A DNA stretch of 60,561 nt. Origin: Oscillatoriales cyanobacterium (lineage in GTDB: Bacteria; Cyanobacteriota; Cyanobacteriia; Cyanobacteriales; Microcoleaceae). The stretch's first letter is position 1, and each line of letters opens with the position of its first letter. Of this stretch, positions 33,743 through 42,194 are shown piece by piece. The notes beneath the pieces are model-generated. The model searched no databases and was not told where the DNA came from. It was given only the letters and a program-made list of their open reading frames with translations. Position numbers and translations under genes: made by a program. The stretch spans positions 1 to 60,561 of the forward strand of contig RDXX01000055.1 of the NCBI GenBank assembly GCA_004292955.1, in the 5' to 3' direction.

Positions 33743-34915
33743 CTATCCGCCCTTTGCCAAACAATCTTTCAGCCCGTAAATTGCCCTCTCCTGTTGATCC
33801 CTCGAAAGTTCCGGGAACATCGGCAAAGACAAGACTTCGCGACAAACTTGCTCAGCTACAGGCAACTGACCGGCTTGATAGCCCAAAGATTTGTAAACAG
33901 GTTGCAGGTGCAAAGGTAACGGATAGTAAACCATCGAACCGATGCCGGATTCCTGCAACTTAGTCCGCATCGAGTCGCGGAAATTACCAGAAGGATTTGG
34001 CGCGCCTTCTGGACTTGTCAGCCGGATTGTGTCTTGACTTGTCAAGCGAATTGTATATTGATTCCAAACAGGCTTGGCTGCTGGCAATTCCTTGGGGACA
34101 GCAACTCCGGGCACGCGGGAAAGAAATTCGCTATAAACGGCTGCTTTCTCGCGCCGTTGGGAGTTCCAACTGTCGAGATACCGCAACTTAATGCTGAGAA
34201 TCACCGCTTGCAGGGCATCCAGACGGCTGTTGTAGCCTATTTCCTCGTAAAAATACCTAGAAGACTGTCCGTGCTCCTTAAGCATACGCATGGAAGCTGC
34301 CAGGGCGCGATCGTTTGTTGTCACCGCGCCGCCGTCACCGCAAGCGCCTAAATTTTTGGTCGGATAAAAGCTGAAGCAGCCCACATGGCCGATGCTGCCG
34401 ACTTTTCTAGACTCCCACTCGGCCCCGACAGACTGGGCGCAATCTTCGATGACGGCTAAGTTATGCTTGGTGGCAATTTCCATCAACCGAGTCATGTCTG
34501 TGGGTTGTCCGAAAATGTGAACCGGCATAATTGCCTTGGTTTTGTCGGTAATTGCCGCTTCCAAAAGTTCGACATCCAGATTAAAAGTCCCGCTGTCAAT
34601 ATCGACAAATACGGGAGTTGCACCCACAGCGCTAATTGTTTCAGCGGAAGCGAAGAAGGTAAAAGGAGTGGTAATTACTTCGTCGCCGGGGCCGATTTTG
34701 AGAGCTCGCAGGGCCAAAATCAGGGCATCCGTGCCCGAGTTGCAGCCAACGCAGTCGGAAACGCCTGTGTAGTTGGCAAACTCTTGCTCAAAACTCTTGA
34801 CGGCGGGGCCGCCGATGTAGCCGCCAGAGGCGAGCACTTTTTGTACCGCAGCGCCGATTTCGTCGCCAATCTGGGCGTACTGCTGGGTTAAATCGAGGGG
34901 GGGAACGTTATTCAC
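33743..34915 (-). CDS. DegT/DnrJ/EryC1/StrS-family aminotransferase
   Basis: A PLP enzyme that makes amino sugars for surface polysaccharides by transamination of a nucleotide-linked keto sugar. NSGTDALILAL binds the cofactor phosphate, VIEDCAQSVGAEW holds the Asp facing the pyridine nitrogen, and SFYPTKNLGACGDGG holds the Schiff-base Lys. The C-terminus SGIGSMVYYPLPLHLQPVY is typical. I prefer the GTG at 34915 (NNVPPLDL start, 390 residues); an in-frame TTG at 34936 would add seven. An eight-codon tandem duplication (TIRLTSQD/TIRLTSPE) followed by GAPNPSG makes the protein slightly longer than usual near residue 295. Confidence 0.92.
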   Translation of the reverse strand: MNNVPPLDLTQQYAQIGDEIGAAVQKVLASGGYIGGPAVKSFEQEFANYTGVSDCVGCNSGTDALILALRALKIGPGDEVITTPFTFFASAETISAVGATPVFVDIDSGTFNLDVELLEAAITDKTKAIMPVHIFGQPTDMTRLMEIATKHNLAVIEDCAQSVGAEWESRKVGSIGHVGCFSFYPTKNLGACGDGGAVTTNDRALAASMRMLKEHGQSSRYFYEEIGYNSRLDALQAVILSIKLRYLDSWNSQRREKAAVYSEFLSRVPGVAVPKELPAAKPVWNQYTIRLTSQDTIRLTSPEGAPNPSGNFRDSMRTKLQESGIGSMVYYPLPLHLQPVYKSLGYQAGQLPVAEQVCREVLSLPMFPELSRDQQERAIYGLKDCLAKGG

Positions 34916-35042
34916 TCTTGACACCACAAATTGCAACCATTATCAAAGCAAATTCTTACAGCAAAACTGTTTCTCAGAAACCTTTATTCAAATATCTTAT
35001 AGTTGGACGGGCAAACAATCACTTTATCGAAAGGGAGCGCGG

Positions 35043-35822
35043 ATGTTAATTCTGCTAGATTTTACTGATTTGGGTTGGGCTTTGGGGATGGTGGCGATCG
35101 CGATCGGGCTTTCGGCGTGGCAGGGATTGGGGTTGGAAGGGGCTCTGGCGATCGCGGCGGGGCGCACCTTGATCCAGCTAATCGGAGTCGGCTACGTGCT
35201 CGCCGTGGTGTTTGCGCCGGAGGGGAAAAATCCGTGGCTGGTGTTAGTAGTGTTAGGAATCATGCTGACAACGGCTAGCGTGGTGGCCAGCAACCGGATT
35301 AGCAAAAAAATCAAGCACTTGCTGCCGTTAGTTGTGGGTTCGATATCGATCGGTACGGCGTTTACTCTGGCCTATACACACTTGCTAATTTTGCAACCTG
35401 ATCCCTGGTACGAACCGCAGTATTTGATTCCCCTAGCGGGGATGATTTTGGGCAATGCGATGAACTCAGGGGCGATCGCTGGTGAAAGACTTGTGAGTAC
35501 AGTTAACAGCAGCCAATTAGAAATAGAAACCCATTTAAGTTTAGGATCGACTCCGCAGCAAGCAGTAAAACAGTACCGCAAAGATGCGATCAAAGCTGGA
35601 TTAATCCCCACATTAAACACAATGACAGTCGTAGGTATCGTAACATTACCGGGAATGATGACGGGTCAAATGTTGAGCGGTGTCAGTCCTTTGGATGCAG
35701 CATCTTACCAAATTTTGATTATGTTTGTGTTGGCGCTAGCAACTTTAATAGCAACTCTGTTGTTGACTGAGGGATTGTGCCGGAGTTTTTTTAATCAAGA
35801 TGCACAATTAATCAAATGGTAA
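35043..35822 (+). CDS. fetB: FetB/YbbM-type ABC transporter permease (UPF0014)
   Basis: A 259-residue polytopic membrane protein of the UPF0014 family, whose E. coli member FetB forms an iron exporter with the ATPase FetA. About seven hydrophobic helices are visible. The conserved AGMILGNAMNSGAIAGERL segment and LIPTLNTMTVVGIVTLPGMM followed by TGQMLSG are diagnostic. The start has AGGGAG upstream. No FetA-like ATPase lies next to it, so its partner must be encoded elsewhere. It is divergent from the DegT aminotransferase. Confidence 0.88.
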   Translation: MLILLDFTDLGWALGMVAIAIGLSAWQGLGLEGALAIAAGRTLIQLIGVGYVLAVVFAPEGKNPWLVLVVLGIMLTTASVVASNRISKKIKHLLPLVVGSISIGTAFTLAYTHLLILQPDPWYEPQYLIPLAGMILGNAMNSGAIAGERLVSTVNSSQLEIETHLSLGSTPQQAVKQYRKDAIKAGLIPTLNTMTVVGIVTLPGMMTGQMLSGVSPLDAASYQILIMFVLALATLIATLLLTEGLCRSFFNQDAQLIKW

Positions 35823-35881
35823 GGTTCGTAGTGAGGACTTCAGTCCGCATTCATGAAGGACTAAAGTCCTCACTATGAACC
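35823..35881. repeat. Full palindromic copy of the GTTCGTAGTGAGGAC family
   Basis: GGTTCGTAGTGAGGACTTCA and, inverted, AAGTCCTCACTATGAACC. The arms are about 25 bp with few mismatches. It begins at the fetB stop codon and could serve as terminator. Confidence 0.85.
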
Positions 35882-35933
35882 AATTTTATTGCGTGCGCCA
35901 CAAAATAACTCATTTTCGATATAATGGTAATAA

Positions 35934-35995
35934 GGTTTGTAGTGAGGACTTCAGTCCTCTGAATTTGATGCGGACTAAAATCCTCACTACGAACA
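35934..35995. repeat. Full palindromic copy of the GTTCGTAGTGAGGAC family
   Basis: GGTTTGTAGTGAGGACTTCA and the inverted TCCTCACTACGAAC. It ends about 20 bases before the Uma2-family gene start. Confidence 0.85.
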
Positions 35996-36016
35996 AATTT
36001 GATTGGAGACTTCGTC

Positions 36017-36637
36017 ATGATTCAAACTGCAACTAAACCAGTAACCTTTGAAGAATTTCTGGACTGGAAACCTGAAAACGGACGTTACGAACTGCACAAT
36101 GGAGAGATTGTTGAAATGTCACAGCCATTAGGAGACCATGAAGAAGTTATCGGTTTTTTAGCCTCCGAATTAACTGCTGAGTTTAGAAAAGAAAAACGTC
36201 CATACTTCATCCCCGGAAAAGCATTAATTAAGCCACCAGAAAACGAATCAGCTTATTCGCCGGATATTCTGATATTAAATCGCCCCAACTTAACATCAGA
36301 ACCTTTGTGGAAAAATTTTTCAACCGTAACTCAAGGAGCATCAATTCCGCTGGTTGTTGAAGTCGTTAGCACGAATTGGCAAGATGACTACATAAAAAAG
36401 GTAGGTGAATACGAACTAATCGGCATTCCCGAATATTGGATTGTGGATTATCTCGGTTTGGGCGGCCGTCGATTTATTGGGAATCCCAAGCAACCGACTA
36501 TTTCGATTTATCGGTTGATTGATGGCGAGTATGAAGTTAGTCAATTTCGGGGAGATGATAGGATTGAGTCGCCAACTTTTCCAGAGTTGAAGTTGACGGC
36601 ACAACAGATTTTTCAAGCGGGATTGAGTGAAGGATAA
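36017..36637 (+). CDS. Uma2-family (DUF820) putative endonuclease
   Basis: A 206-residue protein of the family greatly expanded in cyanobacteria, with a PD-(D/E)XK nuclease-like fold. Visible elements are TFEEFLDWKPENGRYELHNG (with the conserved Glu), YSPDILIL (the D of the nuclease core), PLVVEVVS (the ExxS element) and KKVGEYELIGIPEYWIVD with the Lys and the typical YxxxGIPEYW phrase. ATG at 36017 is the natural start. Biological role is not established for these proteins; many are thought to be associated with mobile elements. Confidence 0.88.
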   Translation: MIQTATKPVTFEEFLDWKPENGRYELHNGEIVEMSQPLGDHEEVIGFLASELTAEFRKEKRPYFIPGKALIKPPENESAYSPDILILNRPNLTSEPLWKNFSTVTQGASIPLVVEVVSTNWQDDYIKKVGEYELIGIPEYWIVDYLGLGGRRFIGNPKQPTISIYRLIDGEYEVSQFRGDDRIESPTFPELKLTAQQIFQAGLSEG

Positions 36638-36665
36638 AATTGCTGGAAATAACGATATCGGGTAG

Positions 36666-36686
36666 GGACACGGCAATGCCGTGTCC
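36666..36686. terminator. GGACACGGC hairpin after the Uma2 gene
   Basis: GGACACGGC-AAT-GCCGTGTCC, a 9-bp perfect stem with a 3-base loop, 30 bases after the stop. It is also a common interspersed palindrome in cyanobacteria; a second partial copy (CGCCGTGTTG) follows at 36697. Confidence 0.5.
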
Positions 36687-36753
36687 TCTATTTCATCGCC
36701 GTGTTGTCTATTTCAACCGCCCGCTGATATAACCGATGAGGCTAGACCAATTT

Positions 36754-36987
36754 CTAGGCTTTGCGCTTGATTAAAACGCTAATAAATTGTCCCGGCTTTG
36801 GGCCTCGCTGCAACTTACTCCAATCGCCGACGGTGGCGAATCCCAGCCTGTACAAGGTGTGGATGGTTTCTAATACGGTTTTCTGGGAACCGACAACCGT
36901 TATCTGCACGATTTCCTGTTCGGATACTGCACAGCCGTCATTTGGCTGCACGGAAGAGTTATCGTCAGGCACGAATTCCTGTGACAT
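36754..36987 (-). CDS. Small conserved protein of unknown function
   Basis: A 77-residue protein from the ATG at 36987, which has AGGAGA upstream. The N-terminal 30 residues are acidic and low-complexity; the rest forms a small alpha/beta unit (IVQITVVGSQKTVLETIHTL, FATVGDWSKLQRG, GQFISVLIKR). No motif reveals its function. The C-terminal half looks like a small ferredoxin-like or RNA-binding-like fold, but this is only impression. Confidence 0.6.
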   Translation of the reverse strand: MSQEFVPDDNSSVQPNDGCAVSEQEIVQITVVGSQKTVLETIHTLYRLGFATVGDWSKLQRGPKPGQFISVLIKRKA

Positions 36988-37265
36988 AATTATGGTCTCC
37001 TGGTTTTTGGTTGTTTTCTGGGAGGAAAACCCAAAAACCCAGCCGCCCCGCATACTAACAAAAGGCAGGGCGGCGACAGAGAATGCTAAGATTCTCGATC
37101 AGCCTCCAGACTGCTCATCTCAGTTTGGCGGTTAGCTGTCCGTTGCTGCTGGTTACAGCTTCGGACAGTGCAACTAGATTTTCGGGCGATCGTGGCTGCT
37201 TCATCTTCGAGCAAAGCAACCTTAATTTCACAGCGTAGCGGCTTCTGGGGCCGCCGTCAATACAT

Positions 37266-37574
37266 TTAAGATTTTAGATTTTCGTCCCACAACTCGGACA
37301 CTGCTGCACCATCAGCTTTTAATGCTCCATCTTTACGATGACCTAAATATCTGGGAGGACGGAATCCTAAGCTTTGTTGGAAATTATCTATAATTTGATT
37401 AATATTTTTCCAGCAAGAATTCTCTGTGCCAGCTTCTAAACCACTCCATTGATATAGATGTTGCAGCATCTCAGGGTCTAACCAGTCAATTTTTTGCACT
37501 AAAGTGCGATCGGCTAATTTAGTAGCGGTTCGTGCGTCTGCACTACTTTCGACAATCACTACAAACTCAATCAT
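37266..37574 (-). pseudogene. Truncated partner gene of the AAA ATPase (TOPRIM-like start)
   Basis: A 102-residue frame starting MIEFVVIVESSADARTATKL, which resembles the first strand and acidic residue of TOPRIM or DUF3226/DUF4276-like proteins that often pair with OLD-type ATPases. Such partners usually run to about 200 residues. Here the frame ends abruptly at ENLKS in a TTTTAGATTTT sequence, the unit of the heptamer array at 41037, which suggests truncation by repeat-mediated recombination. The start overlaps the ATPase stop by eight bases with GGAG upstream, so the pair is translationally coupled. Alternatively it is an intact short protein. Confidence 0.5.
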
Positions 37575-38703
37575 TAATTTCTCCTGCAACCACCCAATCT
37601 TCTCCCTCCGCATCCCAGAATTCTCCGGTGGTTAAAGTTTGTTTTGCCCATTCTACATCAGGATGTTCATCTAATCTTTTGCAACGAGTCACACCGGAGT
37701 TATTGTTACTTAATACATGAACTTGAGACGGAGTAAGTTCATCCACAATGTAGGGAGAATGGGTGGAAAAAATAATTTGCAGGTTGTTGTTTTGTTGAAT
37801 AATTTCTTTAAAAACAGCGATTAATTCTCGTTGTGCTTTTGGGTGGAGTCCCTGTTCGACATCATCTAGTAACACTAAATTAGGTTGAGTTGGATTTATC
37901 AAAACAGTCAGTAATCCGAGGGCGAGCATTGTTCCTTCGCTAATCGCATGGGCTGGAATGCGTTTACCAGTATTCATGTCTAGGACAACTTCTTGCCCTG
38001 TCATTTCCTGACTTTCTTCGTAGGAGATAGATTTGCCATCGACTTCGATTAAGCGTTGGCGATTTACCATAACCTTGGCTCGTTTTACGCCTACTTCGCG
38101 TACACCTGGTACAATCCGTTTCAACATTTCTTGTAAAGATTGAAACTTATCTGGAGCTTCGTCACGAAGATAGTCTAAGGTAGGTGCTAAGCCTGAACCA
38201 TCGAACTCAACTCGCGGAATGATTGCATCGCTGTAAGCTGCTTTAGCAAGATTAGTAGCTACTAGCTTAAGATGAACTGAGTATCTCAAAGATTCAGGAA
38301 TTGGCTCTTTCGTAGTGATTAAGGAAGTTTTAGACATTACTTTCCTATATTCCTGGTTTTTATCGGCCTTCCATGATGCTGTCGGAAACCAAGAATGATT
38401 AACTCTTTGTCTCCAGTCATAAGAAGCTTCCCAATCATTACGCTCTTGGTCTCCCCAAAAACCATTTGCAGTAACAGACATATTATTTTGCCCAATAGTT
38501 GTAATAAATTGAGGCGCTCTTTCATCCTTAAAAATATCTTCAAATGATGAATTAGTAAGCTGACTGAGATAATGCAATGCTTGCAAAACGGATGTTTTAC
38601 CAGAACTGTTTTGTCCTACGAGGGCGTGTAAGCCTGAATTGTCAAAATTAATTTCTGTATCTTGATGACTTTTGAAGTTATGAAGTTTTACCTTTTCTAG
38701 CAT
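37567..38703 (-). CDS. OLD/AAA_21-type ABC-like ATPase, possible defence protein
   Basis: A 378-residue SMC/ABC-type ATPase. Walker A is GQNSSGKT at residues 30-37, LVLLDDVEQGLHPKAQ is Walker B with the D-loop region, and IIFSTHSPYIVDEL gives the H-loop. HAISEGTMLALGLL is the signature region. Between about 70 and 180 is a variable helical insert. This class of ATPase is frequent in antiphage systems such as Gabija, PARIS and retron-linked modules, always with a nuclease or TOPRIM partner; here the overlapping downstream gene is short. Role is inferred from architecture only. Confidence 0.82.
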   Translation of the reverse strand: MLEKVKLHNFKSHQDTEINFDNSGLHALVGQNSSGKTSVLQALHYLSQLTNSSFEDIFKDERAPQFITTIGQNNMSVTANGFWGDQERNDWEASYDWRQRVNHSWFPTASWKADKNQEYRKVMSKTSLITTKEPIPESLRYSVHLKLVATNLAKAAYSDAIIPRVEFDGSGLAPTLDYLRDEAPDKFQSLQEMLKRIVPGVREVGVKRAKVMVNRQRLIEVDGKSISYEESQEMTGQEVVLDMNTGKRIPAHAISEGTMLALGLLTVLINPTQPNLVLLDDVEQGLHPKAQRELIAVFKEIIQQNNNLQIIFSTHSPYIVDELTPSQVHVLSNNNSGVTRCKRLDEHPDVEWAKQTLTTGEFWDAEGEDWVVAGEIND

Positions 38704-38822
38704 TGGATTGCTAACACCATTTCATACAGTATACTAGCGATTTCAGTCGCGGATTCCCCAATTAATACTCATCGACAAAATCTGGATGAAGCCACAGAAA
38801 TTCGCGGCGCAATTACTTCGGG

Positions 38823-39105
38823 AGCATCTCAGTTTTGTTGTTATAGTGCTGTCCACTCCGAGCGAGTATTATACAGCTCGCTCTTGGTGGACAGCACTGC
38901 AAGCAAGATGGTTTTTGCAAAAATGTGATGCTCCCAGAGCGCTGAAGCGCAACTACGTACCTTTCCGGAGCGCTGAAGCGCAACTACGTACCTTTCCGGA
39001 GCGCTGAAGCGCAACTACGTACCTTTCCGGAGCGCAAGCGCAACTACGTACCTTTCCGGAGCGCTGAAGCGCAACTACGTACCTGCACTGCAAACATGAG
39101 ATGCT
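38823..39105. mobile_element. Palindromic, AGCATCTCA-bounded repeat element
   Basis: AGCATCTCA at 38823 is inverted as TGAGATGCT at 39097-39105, and a third terminus, TGTGATGCT, ends at 38932. Inside is a long hairpin (AGTGCTGTCCAC at 38845-38856 with GTGGACAGCACT at 38887-38898) and the five tandem repeats listed separately. A related element with the same ends is at 45464-45711. No coding capacity. It ends just before the stop of the 39110-40999 gene. Confidence 0.6.
38936..39089 (+). repeat. Five tandem ~31-bp repeats (GAGCGCTGAAGCGCAACTAC)
   Basis: Units start with GAGCGCTGAAGCGC and end with ACGTACCTTTCCG. Copy 4 lacks CTGA and copy 5 lacks the tail. Each unit holds the small palindrome GCGCT-GA-AGCGC. 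An inverted single copy occurs in the hairpin at 53726-53793. Confidence 0.9.
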
Positions 39106-39109
39106 GCCA

Positions 39110-40999
39110 TTACTTCGGTTCGTGACTCGCAATCCGCTTGCCTTCGCCATCGTACACCTGCATCGGAATTTTCGCATTTTCCGCGATCGCCTCCAAGGCC
39201 TTTTGCAAAGTAGCAACGTGCTTTTCCACAGCTTGGCGACTCTTCACAGAATTATTGTTATTCGCCTGAATGAAAGTTTGTTGCAACTTCTCCACGTAAT
39301 CGGAATTCATCTGCACCGCAATCAAACCATTGCTCACAGTATAGTCACAAATTTTTGGCTTGCCTTTGCAAGTTCTATCTAAATCCGTGCGCGCTTTTTG
39401 CAAGTTTCTTTCTTCCCGCAACTTAACTTCCGCTTGCTGCAAAGATGTTGTATAGGATTCAATCAGCGGTTTGGCTTTTTGGGAATAGGAAGTAGCCGTC
39501 GGAACTTGCTCCGCATAACTCAAAGCTCTTCGCCAGTTTTCCGATGCTTTAAACCAGCCGTTTTTGCCCTCAAAAATTCGAGCTTCCGCTGCTAAAGTCA
39601 CAGCTTGAGTGTAGGCATTTTCCGAAATTCCTTCCACATTTCGGCGCTCGCGAGCTTGTGAAAGCTTGGTTTCGTATTTCGGAACTAGCAATCTACCTAG
39701 TTGATAAGATTGCGTGTTGCTGGGAATTTCTGATATAATTCCTAGGGCTTTTTCCCAACCTGCTTCCACTTGTCCCCATGTCTGCGATGTCTGAGCTACT
39801 GCTTCCCGAGCTTCTGCTATTTGGGCTGCACTTTTGGCGGCGATCAACAGTTTTTCGGCTTGTTTTTCTGTGCCTAATTGCCGATTTCCAGTGGCTAAAT
39901 TCTTTCGGTATTCCTTCGCCTTTGTCTGAGCATATGGATAAACTGGGCTGCTTGTGGGGATTTCTCCGAGTTGGCCGATCGCACTTTGCCACAATTTTTC
40001 GGCTTGCTGCAAGCTCTGTTCGGAAACAGGCGGATTTTGGGTTTTCCCGGCTGCGGACTGTGCGAGGCGCGCTGCATCGATCGCAGACGTGATATTTTGA
40101 CTTTGCTCCTGATATTTTTCGATCGCAGTTTGAGCCTCACCGCGATGAATTGACCAAGCCGGAATTGGTTCCAAAAGTGCGATCGCCTGTTTTAACTGTT
40201 CCTGCGCCTCTTCCGGGCTGCTAGCAACCTTGGAAGTTTTCAGAGTCTTCGCCGAATTGTCGCTCAACTGTTTGGCATTGGCTAATGCAGTACATTCTCC
40301 GATGACGCAGGGGCGACTCAGCAGGTAATAACCGCCCGCCAAAATCACCGCCACCAGACTTACCATTCCGGCCGCCACCAACATCGTAAACGGTGAAGTC
40401 TTCGGCGTTTCGGCGACTGTTACCGCTTCCATATCCAGCGCATCGAAGGGATTTTCTGCGATATTTTCCGGGATTGCAGCTACCTTAAAGGCGATCGGAT
40501 CGGAATCGCTGGAACTCTCGGAAAAATTAGGGAAATATTCATCACCGCCCGCATTTTTAACATCCGTTTCTAACGGTATTTCCTCCGCTACATCCGCCGT
40601 CTCAGCAGCATTTTCGGCTAAAACTATCCCTGTTTCTGCTGCGGGTTGCTTCTCGGGTTTTTTCAGCACTTCCACTGTTCTGGGTCTTGACAAAACAGGG
40701 TTGTGCATGGTAAAAGAATGGAAAGCATAAGGCTGTTTTTGCCCGGTGATTTTGAGGCAAAGTCCAATCTGTTGAATCGATTCCGGTTCTATTTCGAGAA
40801 TTGCTGCTTCTAGCACCGCAAAAGTCGGTTTAGCTTTGAGAACTAAACTGCGCGGGTGTTCTCCCACGACAGTTAAAGAGTCATCTCGAAAATCGCAACT
40901 GATATAAAGCGGTAAATTTTTAAATCCGGCTGCTTGCAAGTGCTTTTGTAACTCTACTTCTAGAATTTGTGCCTTGCTTTGTCGCGCTGCTACTGTCAT
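39110..40999 (-). CDS. Large membrane-anchored protein with helical repeats, conserved hypothetical
   Basis: A 629-residue protein from the ATG at 40999, which has GAGGAGG upstream. The N-terminal 100 residues form a compact alpha/beta domain (ILEVELQKHLQAAGF and SLTVVGEHPRSLVLKAKPTF). An acidic linker follows (about 125-200), then one transmembrane helix (MLVAAGMVSLVAVILAGGYYLL, about 218-240). The remaining ~390 residues are almost entirely helical with recurring patterns around AxxLWxxAIxxLGEIP, WExALGIISEIP and WRRALSYAEQVP, resembling degenerate TPR-like repeats. Topology suggests a cytoplasmic N-domain and periplasmic repeats. Function unknown. Confidence 0.72.
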   Translation of the reverse strand: MTVAARQSKAQILEVELQKHLQAAGFKNLPLYISCDFRDDSLTVVGEHPRSLVLKAKPTFAVLEAAILEIEPESIQQIGLCLKITGQKQPYAFHSFTMHNPVLSRPRTVEVLKKPEKQPAAETGIVLAENAAETADVAEEIPLETDVKNAGGDEYFPNFSESSSDSDPIAFKVAAIPENIAENPFDALDMEAVTVAETPKTSPFTMLVAAGMVSLVAVILAGGYYLLSRPCVIGECTALANAKQLSDNSAKTLKTSKVASSPEEAQEQLKQAIALLEPIPAWSIHRGEAQTAIEKYQEQSQNITSAIDAARLAQSAAGKTQNPPVSEQSLQQAEKLWQSAIGQLGEIPTSSPVYPYAQTKAKEYRKNLATGNRQLGTEKQAEKLLIAAKSAAQIAEAREAVAQTSQTWGQVEAGWEKALGIISEIPSNTQSYQLGRLLVPKYETKLSQARERRNVEGISENAYTQAVTLAAEARIFEGKNGWFKASENWRRALSYAEQVPTATSYSQKAKPLIESYTTSLQQAEVKLREERNLQKARTDLDRTCKGKPKICDYTVSNGLIAVQMNSDYVEKLQQTFIQANNNNSVKSRQAVEKHVATLQKALEAIAENAKIPMQVYDGEGKRIASHEPK

Positions 41000-41036
41000 A
41001 TTTTTTCCTCCTCTGTCTACTATCACCACACTTGAA

Positions 41037-41074
41037 ATTTTAGATTTTAGATTTTAGATTTTAGATTTTAGATT
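41037..41074 (+). repeat. Heptanucleotide tandem repeat (AGATTTT)n
   Basis: Five 7-bp units upstream of the large membrane-anchored protein gene. Confidence 0.9.
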
Positions 41075-41185
41075 GCAATTTCGGATTGTGAAATTGCAAA
41101 ATAGTCGGTATTCTGATTTGTTTGAACTTTTGCACAAACTCAGGCAAATCTTAAGTCTCAAATCTCAACTCTCAAATCTTAACTC

Positions 41186-41860
41186 TCAAATTTCAACTTG
41201 CAAGGCCTCTCCATAACTTTCGCTGAAATAAACTTGAGTCACATCAAAACGGCCGCCGTATTGTTTCAAAGGTTCTGCTGCATAACCAAGCGGTAGCAAA
41301 CAGCATACATCTACTTCTGCGGGAATTTGAAAGGCTTCTTTCACCTTAGCTGCGACAAAACCTTCCATCGGACAACTGTCTACTCCAAAGCTTTTAGCTG
41401 CAATCATTAAATGAGCTACTGCGAGCATTGTATGTCTGTTTGTCCAAGCTTCTACGGACTCAAAGCATGGATGGTTCTCGAACAATTGCGGGATTGCTTG
41501 TCGCATATAACCAGCTAAATTCTCGTTCATTCCACCTACGGCTTTGCCCAATTCGATGACGGCTTCGGTGTTTTCGGGTTGGGCGGCGCGCCGATCGCCA
41601 CAACAGATTAACACGATCGGGGCTTCTACCACTTGCCGCTGGTCGAAGGCACAAGCTTTTAATTTTTCTTTGCTGGCTGGATCTTTAAGTACAATAAACC
41701 GCCAAGGCTGCAAATTATAACCGGAGGGCGATCGCACTCCCAAGCGCAAAATCTCTGCCAATATTGCTGGGGGAATCGGATCGCACTTGAAGCTGCGCGC
41801 GGCCCGCCGGCTTTCGATCGCAGTTTTAACATTAATTGAAGGTTGGATTTCAATTGGCAT
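41186..41860 (-). CDS. Nitroreductase-family FMN oxidoreductase
   Basis: A 224-residue flavoprotein. The N-terminal ESRRAARSFKCDPIPPAILA holds the Arg-Arg FMN phosphate-binding motif, SPSGYNLQPWRFIVLKDP is the second cofactor motif, and AAKSFGVDSCPMEGF with LLPLGYAAE closes the fold. Probably reduces nitroaromatics, quinones or another electron acceptor with NAD(P)H. The start codon is preceded directly by a long heptamer array (CCAATAA on the coding strand), with no purine-rich ribosome site. Confidence 0.92.
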   Translation of the reverse strand: MPIEIQPSINVKTAIESRRAARSFKCDPIPPAILAEILRLGVRSPSGYNLQPWRFIVLKDPASKEKLKACAFDQRQVVEAPIVLICCGDRRAAQPENTEAVIELGKAVGGMNENLAGYMRQAIPQLFENHPCFESVEAWTNRHTMLAVAHLMIAAKSFGVDSCPMEGFVAAKVKEAFQIPAEVDVCCLLPLGYAAEPLKQYGGRFDVTQVYFSESYGEALQVEI

Positions 41861-41861
41861 G

Positions 41862-42025
41862 GATTATTGGTTATTAGTTATTGGTTATTGGTTATTGGTT
41901 ATTGGTTATTGGTTATTGGTTACTGGTTATTGGTTATTGGTTATTGGTTATTGGTTATTGGTTATTGGTTATTGGTTATTGGTTATTGGTTATTGGTTAT
42001 TGGTTATTGGTTACTGGTTATTGGA
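41862..42025 (+). repeat. Heptanucleotide tandem repeat (TTGGTTA)n
   Basis: More than twenty units of 7 bp, nearly perfect, starting one base from the nitroreductase start codon. Confidence 0.96.
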
Positions 42026-42045
42026 ATAACAACTACCAACTACCA

Positions 42046-42194
42046 ACTGTCAACTGTCAACTGTCAACTAAGAGGGCTCTCACGGGGCACTGCCCCTACA
42101 ACTGTCAACTGTCAACTGTCAACTGTCAACTGTCAACTGTCAACTGTCAACTGTCAACTGTCAACTGTCAACTGTCAACTGTCAACTGTCAACT
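42046..42194 (+). repeat. Heptanucleotide tandem repeat (GTCAACT)n
   Basis: Three units, an interruption with a CGGGGCACTGCCCC hairpin (about 42082-42096), then fourteen units that end exactly at the GntR-family stop codon at 42195. Confidence 0.96.

Noticed and set aside
38936..39089. Possible CRISPR array
   Set aside because: Head-to-tail repeats with no spacers between them.
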